DNA of 64,000 nt from Alteribacter aurantiacus DSM 18675 (GTDB lineage: Bacteria; Bacillota; Bacilli; Bacillales; Salisediminibacteriaceae), in contig NZ_KE386941.1 in NCBI RefSeq assembly GCF_000429705.1, positions 2,034,781-2,098,780 on the forward strand, read 5' to 3'. Shown piece after piece: positions 41,058 to 50,016 of the stretch (position 1 is its first letter; each line of letters opens with the position of its first letter). A program made the position numbers and the translations under genes. The notes beneath the pieces are model-generated. The model ran no database searches and was not told the origin of the DNA. It saw only the letters and a program-made list of their open reading frames with translations.

Positions 41058-43685
41058 TTATTTTGCATCGTACCATGTGCTTCCGTATGAATAGTCCACT
41101 TTCAATGGCACATCGAGTTCAATGGCATTCTCCATCACTTCAGGCACAAGCTTTTTCATCGTTTCAATTTCATCCTCGACAACTTCAAAGATCAATTCAT
41201 CGTGTACGGATAATAGGAGGCTTGATTTGAGGTTTTCCTCTTCCATCCTCTCTGCAATATCAACCATCGCTTTTTTGATTACGTCAGCAGCACTACCTTG
41301 AATCGGCGTGTTCATCGCTGTACGCTCCGCGAAACTTCTTTGGTTAAAATTGCGGCTTGTGATTTCAGGCAAATAGCGGCGGCGGTTTAACATCGTCGTC
41401 ACATAGCCTTTGTCTCTTGCTTCATCCACAATGTTTTCCATGTAATTTTTAACACCAGGGAAACTCTCGAAGTAACGATCGATAAAGCTCTTCGCTTCTT
41501 TTCGTGTAATACCGAGACTTTGAGAAAGGCCATAATCACTAATTCCGTATACAATTCCGAAGTTGACCGCTTTGGCTGTTCGTCTCATGTTGCCCGTCAC
41601 CTCGTCCCGAGCGACGTTAAACACGTCCATAGCCGTCTTTGTATGGATATCCATGTCTTCACGGAAGGCTTTTACCAATGTTTCATCCTGACAAATATGA
41701 GCAAGAACACGAAGCTCAATTTGAGAGTAGTCCGCCGCAAAAATAACGGCATTTTCTCTTTCTGGCACGAATGCATGGCGAATTTTACGCCCTTCTTCCA
41801 ATCGGATCGGAATGTTTTGCAAGTTTGGCTCCGTCGAGCTTAAACGGCCCGTTTGAGTTAAAGATTGATTAAAGATGGTATGAATTTTACCTGTCTTCTT
41901 ATGGATCACCTTTAAGAGCCCTTCAATATAAGTCGAATTCAATTTTCCAAGTTGACGATATAATAGAATTTTCTCCACAACTTCGTGCTGATCTTGAAGC
42001 TTTTCCAAAACATCAGCTGAGGTGGAGTAGCCGGTTTTCGTTTTCTTAATAACAGGGAGTTGCAGCTTTTCAAAAAGGACTTCTCCTAGTTGCTTAGGTG
42101 AATTTATGTTAAAAGTCGTTCCTGCAAGTTCATGAATATCTGCTTCAATTTCAGCTAATTTCTTTTCTAGCTCTGCCCCCATGTTTTCTAATTCACTTCG
42201 GTCAACAGACACACCGTGCATCTCCATACGTCCTAAAATAACACTCAATGGCATTTCCAAATCGTAAAACAATTCTTTTTGTTCATTTGCATTCAATTCT
42301 TCATCCAGTTCATCTCGCAGCTCATAAATGGCTTTTGCTTTTCTGCCCAGATGTTGAAACAAGGCTTGCCCTTCGGCTACTTTTCGTTTCTTCCCTTTTC
42401 CATACACCGCCTCGTCATGATGAACACGTGTACTCTTTTTTCTTTCTGAGACATCTGCCAAGTCGTGTGCACTAGTAGAAGGATCGATCAAATATGAAGC
42501 AATCTGAACATCAAACTCGACCCCGTCAAGAGCAATCCCTTCCCAACCGAGTGCTACAACAGAGCGTTTTGCATCATACATATATTTGCTATGGCCTTGA
42601 TCTTTTGCCCACTCTGTAAATACATCATTTTTAAGGGCTACCTCAGTAGGAATAAAATACGTTCCGGTTTCATTCGAAATACCAAATCCTACAATGTCGG
42701 CTTGGTGGTAATTCTCATCCAGTGCTTCAACCACCAATGACGATGGAGAGACAAGGATGTCTTTTGTAATCTCAGAGACTTCTGTAACGCTCAGCTCTTC
42801 CATCTCTTCTGCGTCGGCTTCTTGATCTCCATCGAACTTTTCAAGCAGGGACTTGAATTCCAAGTCTTTAAATAAAGCCACAACCTTCTCTTGATCATGG
42901 TCGCCCATCTTGGTGTCTTCGAATGTGACATCAACCGGAACGTCAAGCATAATTGTTGCCAGTTCTTTACTCATTAACGCCTGTTCTTTATTGGCTTCAA
43001 GCTTTTCTTTCAGCTTTTTGCCGGACACTGCATCCAAGTTCTCATAAACCCCTTCTACTGTTTGATGGGCTTTAAGAAGCTTGAGTGCCGTTTTTTCTCC
43101 TACACCGGGAACGCCGGGAATGTTATCAGAACTATCACCCATGAGTCCCTTCATATCAATGATTTGAATAGGTGTAATCCCGTATTTTTCATCTACTAAT
43201 TTCTCGTCGTATGTATCCATATTCGTGATACCTTTTTTCATCATCGCTACATGAATGTGATCGTCTACCAGTTGAAGTAAATCTTTGTCTCCTGTATACA
43301 CTTTCACTTCCCAATTTTCTTTTGACGCTTGTTTACTTAATGTACCGATAATGTCGTCAGCTTCATAGTTTTCCTTTTCGTAATGCTTGATTCGAAACGC
43401 GTCAAGGAGCTCTCTCATGTATGGAAGCTGCTCGGAAAGTTCAGGAGGCGTCTTCTCACGCTTCCCTTTATATTCTTGAAACGTTTTATGCCGAAATGTT
43501 GTTTTTCCCGCATCAAAGGCTACAAGCATATGGGTTGGTTTTTCTTCTTCTAATACCTTTAAAATCATAGTCGTGAAGCCATAGATGGCATTTGTATAAA
43601 TACCTTTTTCTGTGTTTAACAAAGGTAGAGCAAAAAAAGCGCGATAAGCTACACTGTTTCCGTCTACTAGAACAAGTTTGTTCAA
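41058..43685 (-). CDS. polA: DNA polymerase I
   Basis: This roughly 875-residue repair polymerase has a 5'-3' exonuclease domain at 1-290 (LVLVDGNSVAYRAFFALP, YEADDIIGTL, GVPGVGEKTALKLL). The middle domain at about 300-465 lacks the proofreading acidic motifs, so it should be inactive, as in other Bacillus Pol I enzymes. The polymerase domain has ADYSQIELRVLAHI, RRTAKAVNFGIVYGISDYGL and LLSVHDELIFEV. The start is read as TTG at 43685, six bases after GGGGTG. A GTG three codons earlier is the alternative but overlaps that site. It is upstream of mutM. Confidence 0.95.
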   Translation of the reverse strand: MNKLVLVDGNSVAYRAFFALPLLNTEKGIYTNAIYGFTTMILKVLEEEKPTHMLVAFDAGKTTFRHKTFQEYKGKREKTPPELSEQLPYMRELLDAFRIKHYEKENYEADDIIGTLSKQASKENWEVKVYTGDKDLLQLVDDHIHVAMMKKGITNMDTYDEKLVDEKYGITPIQIIDMKGLMGDSSDNIPGVPGVGEKTALKLLKAHQTVEGVYENLDAVSGKKLKEKLEANKEQALMSKELATIMLDVPVDVTFEDTKMGDHDQEKVVALFKDLEFKSLLEKFDGDQEADAEEMEELSVTEVSEITKDILVSPSSLVVEALDENYHQADIVGFGISNETGTYFIPTEVALKNDVFTEWAKDQGHSKYMYDAKRSVVALGWEGIALDGVEFDVQIASYLIDPSTSAHDLADVSERKKSTRVHHDEAVYGKGKKRKVAEGQALFQHLGRKAKAIYELRDELDEELNANEQKELFYDLEMPLSVILGRMEMHGVSVDRSELENMGAELEKKLAEIEADIHELAGTTFNINSPKQLGEVLFEKLQLPVIKKTKTGYSTSADVLEKLQDQHEVVEKILLYRQLGKLNSTYIEGLLKVIHKKTGKIHTIFNQSLTQTGRLSSTEPNLQNIPIRLEEGRKIRHAFVPERENAVIFAADYSQIELRVLAHICQDETLVKAFREDMDIHTKTAMDVFNVARDEVTGNMRRTAKAVNFGIVYGISDYGLSQSLGITRKEAKSFIDRYFESFPGVKNYMENIVDEARDKGYVTTMLNRRRYLPEITSRNFNQRSFAERTAMNTPIQGSAADVIKKAMVDIAERMEEENLKSSLLLSVHDELIFEVVEDEIETMKKLVPEVMENAIELDVPLKVDYSYGSTWYDAK

Positions 43686-44017
43686 GGATAACACCCCAGT
43701 TTTTATTATTAACGGTCATGTCACAACCGTTTAAAGTCGTATGCCTATTTTATCAAACTTGAGAGAGAGAAGGAAATTGAAGGTGAGGTTAGTCTGTTTT
43801 TTTCCTTGAAGGGAGTAGCCAGATAGCTCTTTATTTCACGAAGGGCCAGTTATAACATAAAAAAAGGCCGGAAGCTCAGGGGTGGGCTTCCGGCTAAACA
43901 AGGGGATGTAACATAAATGCAATCAAGAGAGATTACATTCATATGAAACAGTACATGTATACTGTACCGAATCACTTTTAAGATGAAGTGTAGAAATTGT
44001 AAAGTTCCTGTAAAGAT
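43686..44017. other. 332-base gap between polA and phoR
   Basis: The gap holds the phoPR terminator at 43859-43895 and presumably the polA promoter in the AT-rich part at 43690-43800, for which no clean -10/-35 pair was found. No small gene is apparent. Confidence 0.5.
43859..43895 (-). terminator. Terminator of phoP-phoR
   Basis: A perfect nine-base stem GCCGGAAGC/GCTTCCGGC is followed by a T-run on the minus strand, about 120 bases past the phoR stop. Confidence 0.88.
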
Positions 44018-45802
44018 TTACATCTCTTTCTTATCTTCAACCTTCTTTTTGAAGAACGTGACTTTAAACGTCGTTCCTTTATTCACTTCACTTGTCACGT
44101 CCAGCTTCGCTTTGTGTGCTTCCGACAAGTGTTTGACAATAGCCAAGCCAAGTCCTGTTCCACCAGAATTTCGTGAACGCGCACGGTCCACCCGATAAAA
44201 ACGTTCAAAAAGCCTTGGTAATTCTTTTTTGCTTATTCCAATCCCTGTATCTTCCACTTCCAACAAGACAGTTTGAGACTGCTCGCGCAACCTCATGGAT
44301 ACACTTCCACCTTCACTCGTATACGAAATGGCGTTGTTGACAAGGTTCAAAATGACTTGCTTTAACCGGTGAGGATCTCCTTCAATCATTGGGTCCCCTA
44401 TCACCTTTGTTTTTAACTCGATTTTTTTCTTGTCTGCTTGATCTTGAAGCATCACTTTCACATCTTCAATCATCTCTTGAAGGTCTACCTTTTGCCAATT
44501 TAACTGGAAATGGTTCCCTTCTATCTTGGAGAGTTCGAGGAGGTCTTGAATTAAACTTTCAAGGCGGTCCGACTCCTTCGAAATAATGGTTAAGAACTTT
44601 TCACGTAACGTCGGATCTTCCATCGCACCTGCCAGTAGGGTCTCTGTGAATCCTTTTAACGATGTGACCGGTGTTTTCAACTCGTGAGATACGTTAGCCA
44701 CAAAGTCTTTACGGGCTTGCTCGAGTTTCTTCAGTTCAGTTATATCATGAAAAACAAGAACGATACCTCGAAGTTTTTCATTCGATCCTATAATTGGGGC
44801 ACCATACACGTCAAAATGACGCATCTCAATCCCGATGGGCAGCTCTAAGTGTCTTCTCTTTCCCCTTTCGGTAAGAAAGATTTCTTGAACGAGCTTAATT
44901 ACTTTTTTATGCCCAATCGCTTTGTAATAAAGCTTGTGAAGCCACTGGTCCGTGTCCTCTTTAAACAATTCTTTGCATGAGCGATTCACCAGAGTGATAT
45001 CGCCTTTTGCATTGATTAAAAGAAGCCCACTGCCCATGTTTTCAATGAGCGTTTCCAAATGTTCTTGCTGCATTTGATAGGTTTTCGTTATTTGTCCCAA
45101 GTTTTCAGCCAAGACGTTTAACGACCGATTTAAATGACCTGTTTCATTGGCTTCCCCTTCAAAGGTTCTCGCTTTGAAATTTCCTTGTGCCAATTGCTTG
45201 GCCACTCTCGTTGCTTCTTCAATCGGCGCAATCATTTGGTTGGTTAACTTCGATGTGAGAGAGAAGATGATTAAAAAGGCAATCGAAAAGCTAACAAGTA
45301 AAAAGATCCAGATGCTTCGATAAACTCGGTTCATTTCTCCAAGCGTGAGACCAAGCCTTAAGTAACCAATCGTTTCACCGTTTTCTTCCAGTCTTGTCGC
45401 ATAATACAAAAGTTCTTCCCCTACCGTATTGCTCATCCTGATTTCTTTGCTTTCCCCTTCACTCACCGCTTGCTCGATTTCCGGTCTGGTACTATAATCT
45501 TGGTCTTGCCCGGGTGGATCTGCTGATTCTGCAATGACTGTTCTATCTGCATCCAACAAGGTAATCCGAACGTCCAAGCGGGAAGCGAGGATCCCCATGA
45601 CCTCTTCCAATTGAGCAGTATTCTCCATCCCTATTTCCTGGACATTATAAGCAACAACACCAGCTTCCTTTTCTATGCGATCTCCCATCCGTTCAAAGTA
45701 AAATTCTTTGAAAAGAGGACCTAATAATGCCCCAAGGCAAGCTAGAACGATAAAAACGATAACGGTTAAAGGAAAGATAAACCGCGCGCGGTAACTATTC
45801 AT
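44018..45802 (-). CDS. phoR: Phosphate-regulon sensor histidine kinase PhoR
   Basis: This 594-residue membrane sensor kinase senses phosphate limitation. A first membrane helix (about 8-30), an extracytoplasmic domain, and a second helix (about 160-185) are followed by a HAMP segment (MIAPIEEATRVAKQLAQGNF), a PAS domain and the phosphoacceptor motif FVANVSHELKTPVTSLKGF near residue 370. The ATPase domain has the N-box QVILNLVNNAISYT, G1 EDTGIGI and GGTGLGLAIV. The N-terminus overlaps the phoP stop by eight bases, so translation is coupled. It pairs with PhoP in the pho regulon. Confidence 0.95.
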   Translation of the reverse strand: MNSYRARFIFPLTVIVFIVLACLGALLGPLFKEFYFERMGDRIEKEAGVVAYNVQEIGMENTAQLEEVMGILASRLDVRITLLDADRTVIAESADPPGQDQDYSTRPEIEQAVSEGESKEIRMSNTVGEELLYYATRLEENGETIGYLRLGLTLGEMNRVYRSIWIFLLVSFSIAFLIIFSLTSKLTNQMIAPIEEATRVAKQLAQGNFKARTFEGEANETGHLNRSLNVLAENLGQITKTYQMQQEHLETLIENMGSGLLLINAKGDITLVNRSCKELFKEDTDQWLHKLYYKAIGHKKVIKLVQEIFLTERGKRRHLELPIGIEMRHFDVYGAPIIGSNEKLRGIVLVFHDITELKKLEQARKDFVANVSHELKTPVTSLKGFTETLLAGAMEDPTLREKFLTIISKESDRLESLIQDLLELSKIEGNHFQLNWQKVDLQEMIEDVKVMLQDQADKKKIELKTKVIGDPMIEGDPHRLKQVILNLVNNAISYTSEGGSVSMRLREQSQTVLLEVEDTGIGISKKELPRLFERFYRVDRARSRNSGGTGLGLAIVKHLSEAHKAKLDVTSEVNKGTTFKVTFFKKKVEDKKEM

Positions 45803-46511
45803 TCAGGGCAGGCTCCTCCAACTTATAGCCGAGTCCTCTGATTGTTTTTATATAAACAGGCTTTTTTGTGTTCGGTTCGATTTTTTCACGAAGATGACTG
45901 ATATGCACATCCACAATACGAGTGTCCCCTACAAATTCGTAATTCCAAACCGCATTCAACAACTGGTCCCGTGTGAGCACACGACCTTTATGGTTAACCA
46001 AGTATAGAAGAAGCTCAAATTCCTTTGGTGTAAGCTCCATCGGTTGATTCTTCAAGAACACTTCGTAATTATCAGGAAAAATCTCAACATCACCAATTGT
46101 AATTTTGTGTACTTCTTTTTTAGATTCCGATTCTGAAGAAGTCACTTGAGTCCTGCGAAGAATCGCTCTGATTCTTGCTACCACTTCTCTTGGACTAAAT
46201 GGCTTCGTTAAGTAATCGTCAGCTCCGAGTTCAAGACCAAGAACTTTGTCAAACTCATCGTCTTTCGCAGTTAACATAAGAATTGGAGTCATGATTTTGT
46301 TTTGACGGAGCTGTTTACATACTTCCAAACCGTCCATTTCTGGAAGCATCAAGTCGAGAACAATGAGATTAAAGGTTTGGTTGGCAGCTTCATCTAATGC
46401 CGATTTCCCATCCATGGCAGTGGTTACTGTAAAGCCTGCCTGCTCTAGATTAAATTGCAAAAGGGTAACAATGGATTCCTCATCGTCTACGACAAGTACT
46501 TTTTGAGACAT
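45795..46511 (-). CDS. phoP: Phosphate-regulon response regulator PhoP
   Basis: This 238-residue OmpR/PhoB-family regulator has acidic residues Asp9 and Asp10, the phosphoacceptor Asp53 in LIVLDLMLPEMDG, and the conserved Lys in LTKPFSPREVVARI. The C-terminal winged-helix domain contains LTPKEFELLLYLVNHKGRV, RDQLLNAVWNYEF and RIVDVHISHLREKIE. It switches on phosphate-starvation genes when phosphorylated by PhoR and is expected to control its own operon. It lies upstream of phoR and downstream of the MaoC gene. Confidence 0.96.
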   Translation of the reverse strand: MSQKVLVVDDEESIVTLLQFNLEQAGFTVTTAMDGKSALDEAANQTFNLIVLDLMLPEMDGLEVCKQLRQNKIMTPILMLTAKDDEFDKVLGLELGADDYLTKPFSPREVVARIRAILRRTQVTSSESESKKEVHKITIGDVEIFPDNYEVFLKNQPMELTPKEFELLLYLVNHKGRVLTRDQLLNAVWNYEFVGDTRIVDVHISHLREKIEPNTKKPVYIKTIRGLGYKLEEPALNE

Positions 46512-46652
46512 GTATAATTCCTCCCGCGCCTGTCTTTAACCCCCTGTAGTCAAAGCAGAACAAGATAATATATGTACTGTTCCATATTTCTTTAATGATG
46601 ATAAGAGATGGATAACCATCCTTTCTTTCATATTACTATATTTTTATATTTT

Positions 46653-46669
46653 TACAAAGACTATGTAAA
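46653..46669 (-). promoter_or_regulatory. Possible PhoP box upstream of phoP
   Basis: The minus strand has TTTACA and TTTGTA as direct near-repeats 11 bases apart start to start, the spacing of PhoP half-sites (TT(A/C)ACA). It lies about 150 bases before phoP in the 308-base gap 46512-46819. The rest of that gap is AT-rich without a gene. Confidence 0.35.
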
Positions 46670-46786
46670 CATATGTGAGTAGCTAAATTCTCTAGTCATC
46701 AAGAGATTAAAATATGATTATTCCTTTACATTCGAAGTTGCTAGGAATTAACATCCATTTATATCATTCCTAATATTTACAAATAA

Positions 46787-46818
46787 ACAAAAAACCGCCT
46801 CTTTATAGAGACGGTTTT
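46787..46818 (-). terminator. Terminator of the MaoC-like gene
   Basis: AACCG-CTCT/AGAG-CGGTT hairpin with A and T runs on both sides, directly beyond the stop. Confidence 0.85.
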
Positions 46819-46819
46819 T

Positions 46820-47299
46820 TTAAAAGTTCTCGAACGTTCCTGCATCTTGGGTAACAGGCTTCCAAGGGTATGGAGGGCATGCAGTTATTTCCCCTTTTAC
46901 AACGGTTCTTCCCTCTTGATCTGTACCATTGACTGCTAAGGTTACCCGGTGTTTTTTCTCATCTATATCCGTTACTTCAACGACGAGATTTAACGTACCG
47001 TAATGATAAAGTGGTTCTGTAAACTCAAGATTTTGACTAACGATTGCACTTCCTGGACCTGGCAGGTGCATGGAAACCGTTGAGTGAACAATCCCATTAA
47101 TCATCAAATGAGGAACAATCGGCTTTTGAAAAGGTGTGCGGGCCGCATAGTCATGCTGAATATAGATTGGATTTGCATCATCGGATAACCCAAGATACAA
47201 AAGTATATCTTTATCTTCTATCTTTTTGGAGACTTCTACCTTTTCTCCTACTTGAAGATATTGAATGGTCGTACCGATTTTTCTTTTTTTCGTAAACAC
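46820..47299 (-). CDS. MaoC family (R)-specific enoyl-CoA hydratase-like protein
   Basis: This 159-residue hot-dog-fold protein has the hydratase-2 active-site motif SDDANPIYIQHDYAA (conserved Asp and His) near residue 40. PHLMINGIVHSTVSMHLPGPGS at about 80 resembles MaoC dehydratases acting on acyl-CoA. Its N-terminal 30 residues (IQYLQVGEKVEVSKKI) form a beta strand typical of the family. The substrate is unknown; fatty-acid or acyl-CoA metabolism is inferred from fold and location beside TCA genes. A cre site 53 bases upstream suggests CcpA repression on sugar. It is a single-gene unit between mdh and phoP. Confidence 0.85.
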   Translation of the reverse strand: MFTKKRKIGTTIQYLQVGEKVEVSKKIEDKDILLYLGLSDDANPIYIQHDYAARTPFQKPIVPHLMINGIVHSTVSMHLPGPGSAIVSQNLEFTEPLYHYGTLNLVVEVTDIDEKKHRVTLAVNGTDQEGRTVVKGEITACPPYPWKPVTQDAGTFENF

Positions 47300-47351
47300 A
47301 GAGACATCCCTCCTGATTGAGTGTGGGTTCTTATATGAAGTTTACCCAATT

Positions 47352-47365
47352 CGTAAGCGCTTACA
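47352..47365. promoter_or_regulatory. cre (CcpA) site upstream of the MaoC-like gene
   Basis: CGTAAGCGCTTACA contains a perfect 12-base palindrome and matches the catabolite-responsive element pattern TGWNANCGNTNWCA on the minus strand. It lies upstream of the MaoC-like gene and after the mdh hairpin. Confidence 0.75.
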
Positions 47366-47380
47366 ATTCTAATATAATAA

Positions 47381-47408
47381 TGAACCCGGTTTGAATAAAC
47401 CGGATTCA
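47381..47408 (-). terminator. Terminator of mdh
   Basis: TGAAtCCGGTTT pairs with AAACCGGgTTCA and is followed by an AT-rich run, about 75 bases past the mdh stop. Confidence 0.65.
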
Positions 47409-47484
47409 TAATCAGTCGTTCCTTCGCAAAAGGCAGTCACCTTACTATTGATAGTCAGTTCCTGATCTTTACGTTGTTTCGACT

Positions 47485-48423
47485 TTATTTTACAAGAGAT
47501 AAGATGTTGTTTACAGAATCAGCAGATTTTTTAAGCTCAGCTTTTTCTTCTTCAGTAAGATCAAGCTCAAGAATCTTCTCGATTCCACCGCCGCCAATGA
47601 CAGTTGGGACACCTAAATACATGTCACTGTAGCCATATTCACCTTCAAGATAAGCAATCGTGGGGAGAATGCGCTTTTTGTCTTTAAGGATGGCTTCCAC
47701 CATCTGTACAATGGAAGCCGCGGGTGCATAATAAGCACTTCCGTTGCCTAAAAGGTTTACAATTTCTCCGCCACCCTTACGCGTACGCTCAACAATGGCA
47801 TCAAGACGCTCTTTTGAAATCAGCTTTTCAAGCGGGATTCCTCCTGCATAGGAGTATCGCAGCATTGGTACCATGTCGTCACCATGGCCACCAAGTACGA
47901 ATCCGGAGACATCTTCCACACTTACGTTAAGCTCTTGGGCCACAAAAGTACGGAAGCGGGCTGTATCAAGAACGCCGGACTGGCCAAACACACGGTTTTT
48001 AGGGAATCCGGACTCTTTAAACACAGTGTAAGTCATCGTATCAACAGGATTAGTTAAGACAATAATGTAGCAATCCGGAGAAAATTTAACGATTTCTCGC
48101 GTCACTTTTTTCATAATGTCCGCGTTTGTGTTAACAAGGTCGTCACGGCTCATTCCGGGTTTACGTGGGAGTCCAGCTGTAATTACAACAATATCAGAGC
48201 CGGCAGTATCTTCGTAGTTGGACGTACCGACAATATTGGAATCGAAGCCTTGTACAGGAGAAGCCTCCAACATATCGAGTGCTTTTCCTTTTGTTGGATC
48301 TTCATTGTTGGGGATATCTACTAATACAACATCACCTAGCTCTTTTTGAGCAGCCATAAGTGCTGTCGTTGTTCCTGTAAATCCTCCACCAACAACCGTA
48401 ATCTTTCTGCGTTTAATTGTCAT
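47485..48423 (-). CDS. mdh: Malate dehydrogenase
   Basis: This 312-residue LDH-like malate dehydrogenase oxidises malate to oxaloacetate with NAD in the TCA cycle. The N-terminal dinucleotide fold is VVGGGFTGTTTALMAA. The substrate loop has GLPRKPGMSRDDL, with arginines that select the dicarboxylate, and catalytic LGGHGDDMVPM has His near 180. It lies downstream of icd and citZ, as in B. subtilis citZ-icd-mdh. Confidence 0.96.
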   Translation of the reverse strand: MTIKRRKITVVGGGFTGTTTALMAAQKELGDVVLVDIPNNEDPTKGKALDMLEASPVQGFDSNIVGTSNYEDTAGSDIVVITAGLPRKPGMSRDDLVNTNADIMKKVTREIVKFSPDCYIIVLTNPVDTMTYTVFKESGFPKNRVFGQSGVLDTARFRTFVAQELNVSVEDVSGFVLGGHGDDMVPMLRYSYAGGIPLEKLISKERLDAIVERTRKGGGEIVNLLGNGSAYYAPAASIVQMVEAILKDKKRILPTIAYLEGEYGYSDMYLGVPTVIGGGGIEKILELDLTEEEKAELKKSADSVNNILSLVK

Positions 48424-48603
48424 TTTCTTGTTCCCCTCTCACTATTGTAATGTTGTTATGCTTTTTCCTAAAGGTGACTCCTTTTGAAATGCACTTGAAA
48501 TTAAGAAAATTAACATGTAGCGGAAAGGATGGGCCAATATTTATAGCCTCGTTTCTTCAGACTACATGAACGTCTTTTAAACAACTTTTATGAAAGAAAG
48601 AGG

Positions 48604-48631
48604 GCGTTCCATCTATCAAAAGACGGAACGC
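48604..48631 (-). terminator. Probable terminator of icd
   Basis: GCGTTCCGTC pairs with GATGGAACGC directly after the icd stop, but the T-run on the minus strand is weak, so read-through to mdh is possible. Confidence 0.5.
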
Positions 48632-48639
48632 TTTTTCTA

Positions 48640-49902
48640 TTACAGGTTTTTAATTAGTTCTTGACCGAACTCGGAACATTTCACTTCCGTAGCTCCATCC
48701 ATTAGACGAGCGAAGTCATACGTTACAACTTTGCTTGCAATCGTCTTATCCATAGAGTTCTCGATCATGTCAGCAGCTTCGTTCCAACCTAAGTGGCGAA
48801 GCATAAGAACACCGGATAATAATACGGAAGATGGATTCACTTTATCAAGACCAGCATACTTAGGTGCTGTTCCGTGAGTCGCTTCAAAGATCGCATGACC
48901 ACTGTCGTAGTTAATGTTTGCACCAGGTGCAATTCCAATTCCACCTACTTGTGCAGCAAGTGCATCAGAAACGTAGTCCCCGTTAAGGTTCATTGTTGCT
49001 ACTACGTCAAATTCTTTTGGACGAGTAAGAATCTGCTGTAAGAAGATATCAGCAATGGAATCCTTTACGATGATTTTGCCAGCTGCTTCTGCTTCAGACT
49101 GAGCTTTGTCTGCAGCTTCCCGACCGCTCTCTTCTGTAATTTTGTCGTATTCAGCCCATGTGAATACTTTATCGCCGAATTCTTTCTCAGCAAGCTCGTA
49201 GCCCCACTTTTTGAATCCGCCTTCTGTAAATTTCATAATGTTTCCTTTGTGAACAAGTGTTACACTCTTGCGACCTTCATCCAATGCATATTGGATTGCA
49301 GAGCGCACAAGACGATGAGTCCCTTCTTCAGATACTGGTTTAATACCGATACCAGACGTTTCTGGGAAACGAATTTTCGTAGCATTAAGCTCATCACGTA
49401 GGAACGCGATTAACTTCTTCGCTTCATCTGAACCTTTTTCATATTCAATACCTGCATAGATATCTTCAGAGTTCTCACGGAAGATAACCATATCTGTATC
49501 CTCAGGACGTTTAACCGGAGATGGAACACCTTCGAACCAACGAACTGGACGAACACATGCAAAAAGGTCAAGTTCTTGACGAAGAGCTACGTTTAAAGAA
49601 CGAATGCCTCCACCGATTGGTGTTGTAAGAGGACCTTTGATCGCGATGAAGTATTCACGAATCATTTCTAACGTTTCTTCTGGAAGCCATTCACCTGTTT
49701 GATCAAATGCCTTTTGTCCAGCCAAAACTTCTTTCCACTCAATTTTCTTTTCGCCATTATAAGCTTTATCTACAGCTGCTTCAATTACACTGGAAGCGGC
49801 CGCCCAAATATCAGGACCAATACCGTCACCTTCAATGTAAGGAATCACCGGATTATTTGGTACGTTAAGTACCCCATTGTTTACTGTAATACGTTCTGCC
49901 AT
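48640..49902 (-). CDS. icd: Isocitrate dehydrogenase (NADP+)
   Basis: This 420-residue enzyme is of the bacterial NADP-dependent type. The phosphorylation-type serine loop IRSLNVALRQELDLFACVRPVRW near 105 contains the isocitrate-binding Ser and Arg residues. Metal-ligand aspartates are in LNGDYVSDALAAQVGG near 305. The start is the ATG at 49902, nine bases after AGGAGG. Upstream codons lack a ribosome site. It lies between citZ and mdh. Confidence 0.96.
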   Translation of the reverse strand: MAERITVNNGVLNVPNNPVIPYIEGDGIGPDIWAAASSVIEAAVDKAYNGEKKIEWKEVLAGQKAFDQTGEWLPEETLEMIREYFIAIKGPLTTPIGGGIRSLNVALRQELDLFACVRPVRWFEGVPSPVKRPEDTDMVIFRENSEDIYAGIEYEKGSDEAKKLIAFLRDELNATKIRFPETSGIGIKPVSEEGTHRLVRSAIQYALDEGRKSVTLVHKGNIMKFTEGGFKKWGYELAEKEFGDKVFTWAEYDKITEESGREAADKAQSEAEAAGKIIVKDSIADIFLQQILTRPKEFDVVATMNLNGDYVSDALAAQVGGIGIAPGANINYDSGHAIFEATHGTAPKYAGLDKVNPSSVLLSGVLMLRHLGWNEAADMIENSMDKTIASKVVTYDFARLMDGATEVKCSEFGQELIKNL

Positions 49903-50016
49903 TTGTAAAAACCTCCTAAGTGTCATTCATTATGTAATGAAAGAAAAATGCACACCTCTACTCCTTTCGTCATAGAGGTCGCTTTTCCCTTCAATTTTCT
50001 CTAAAAAATTCGTAAA

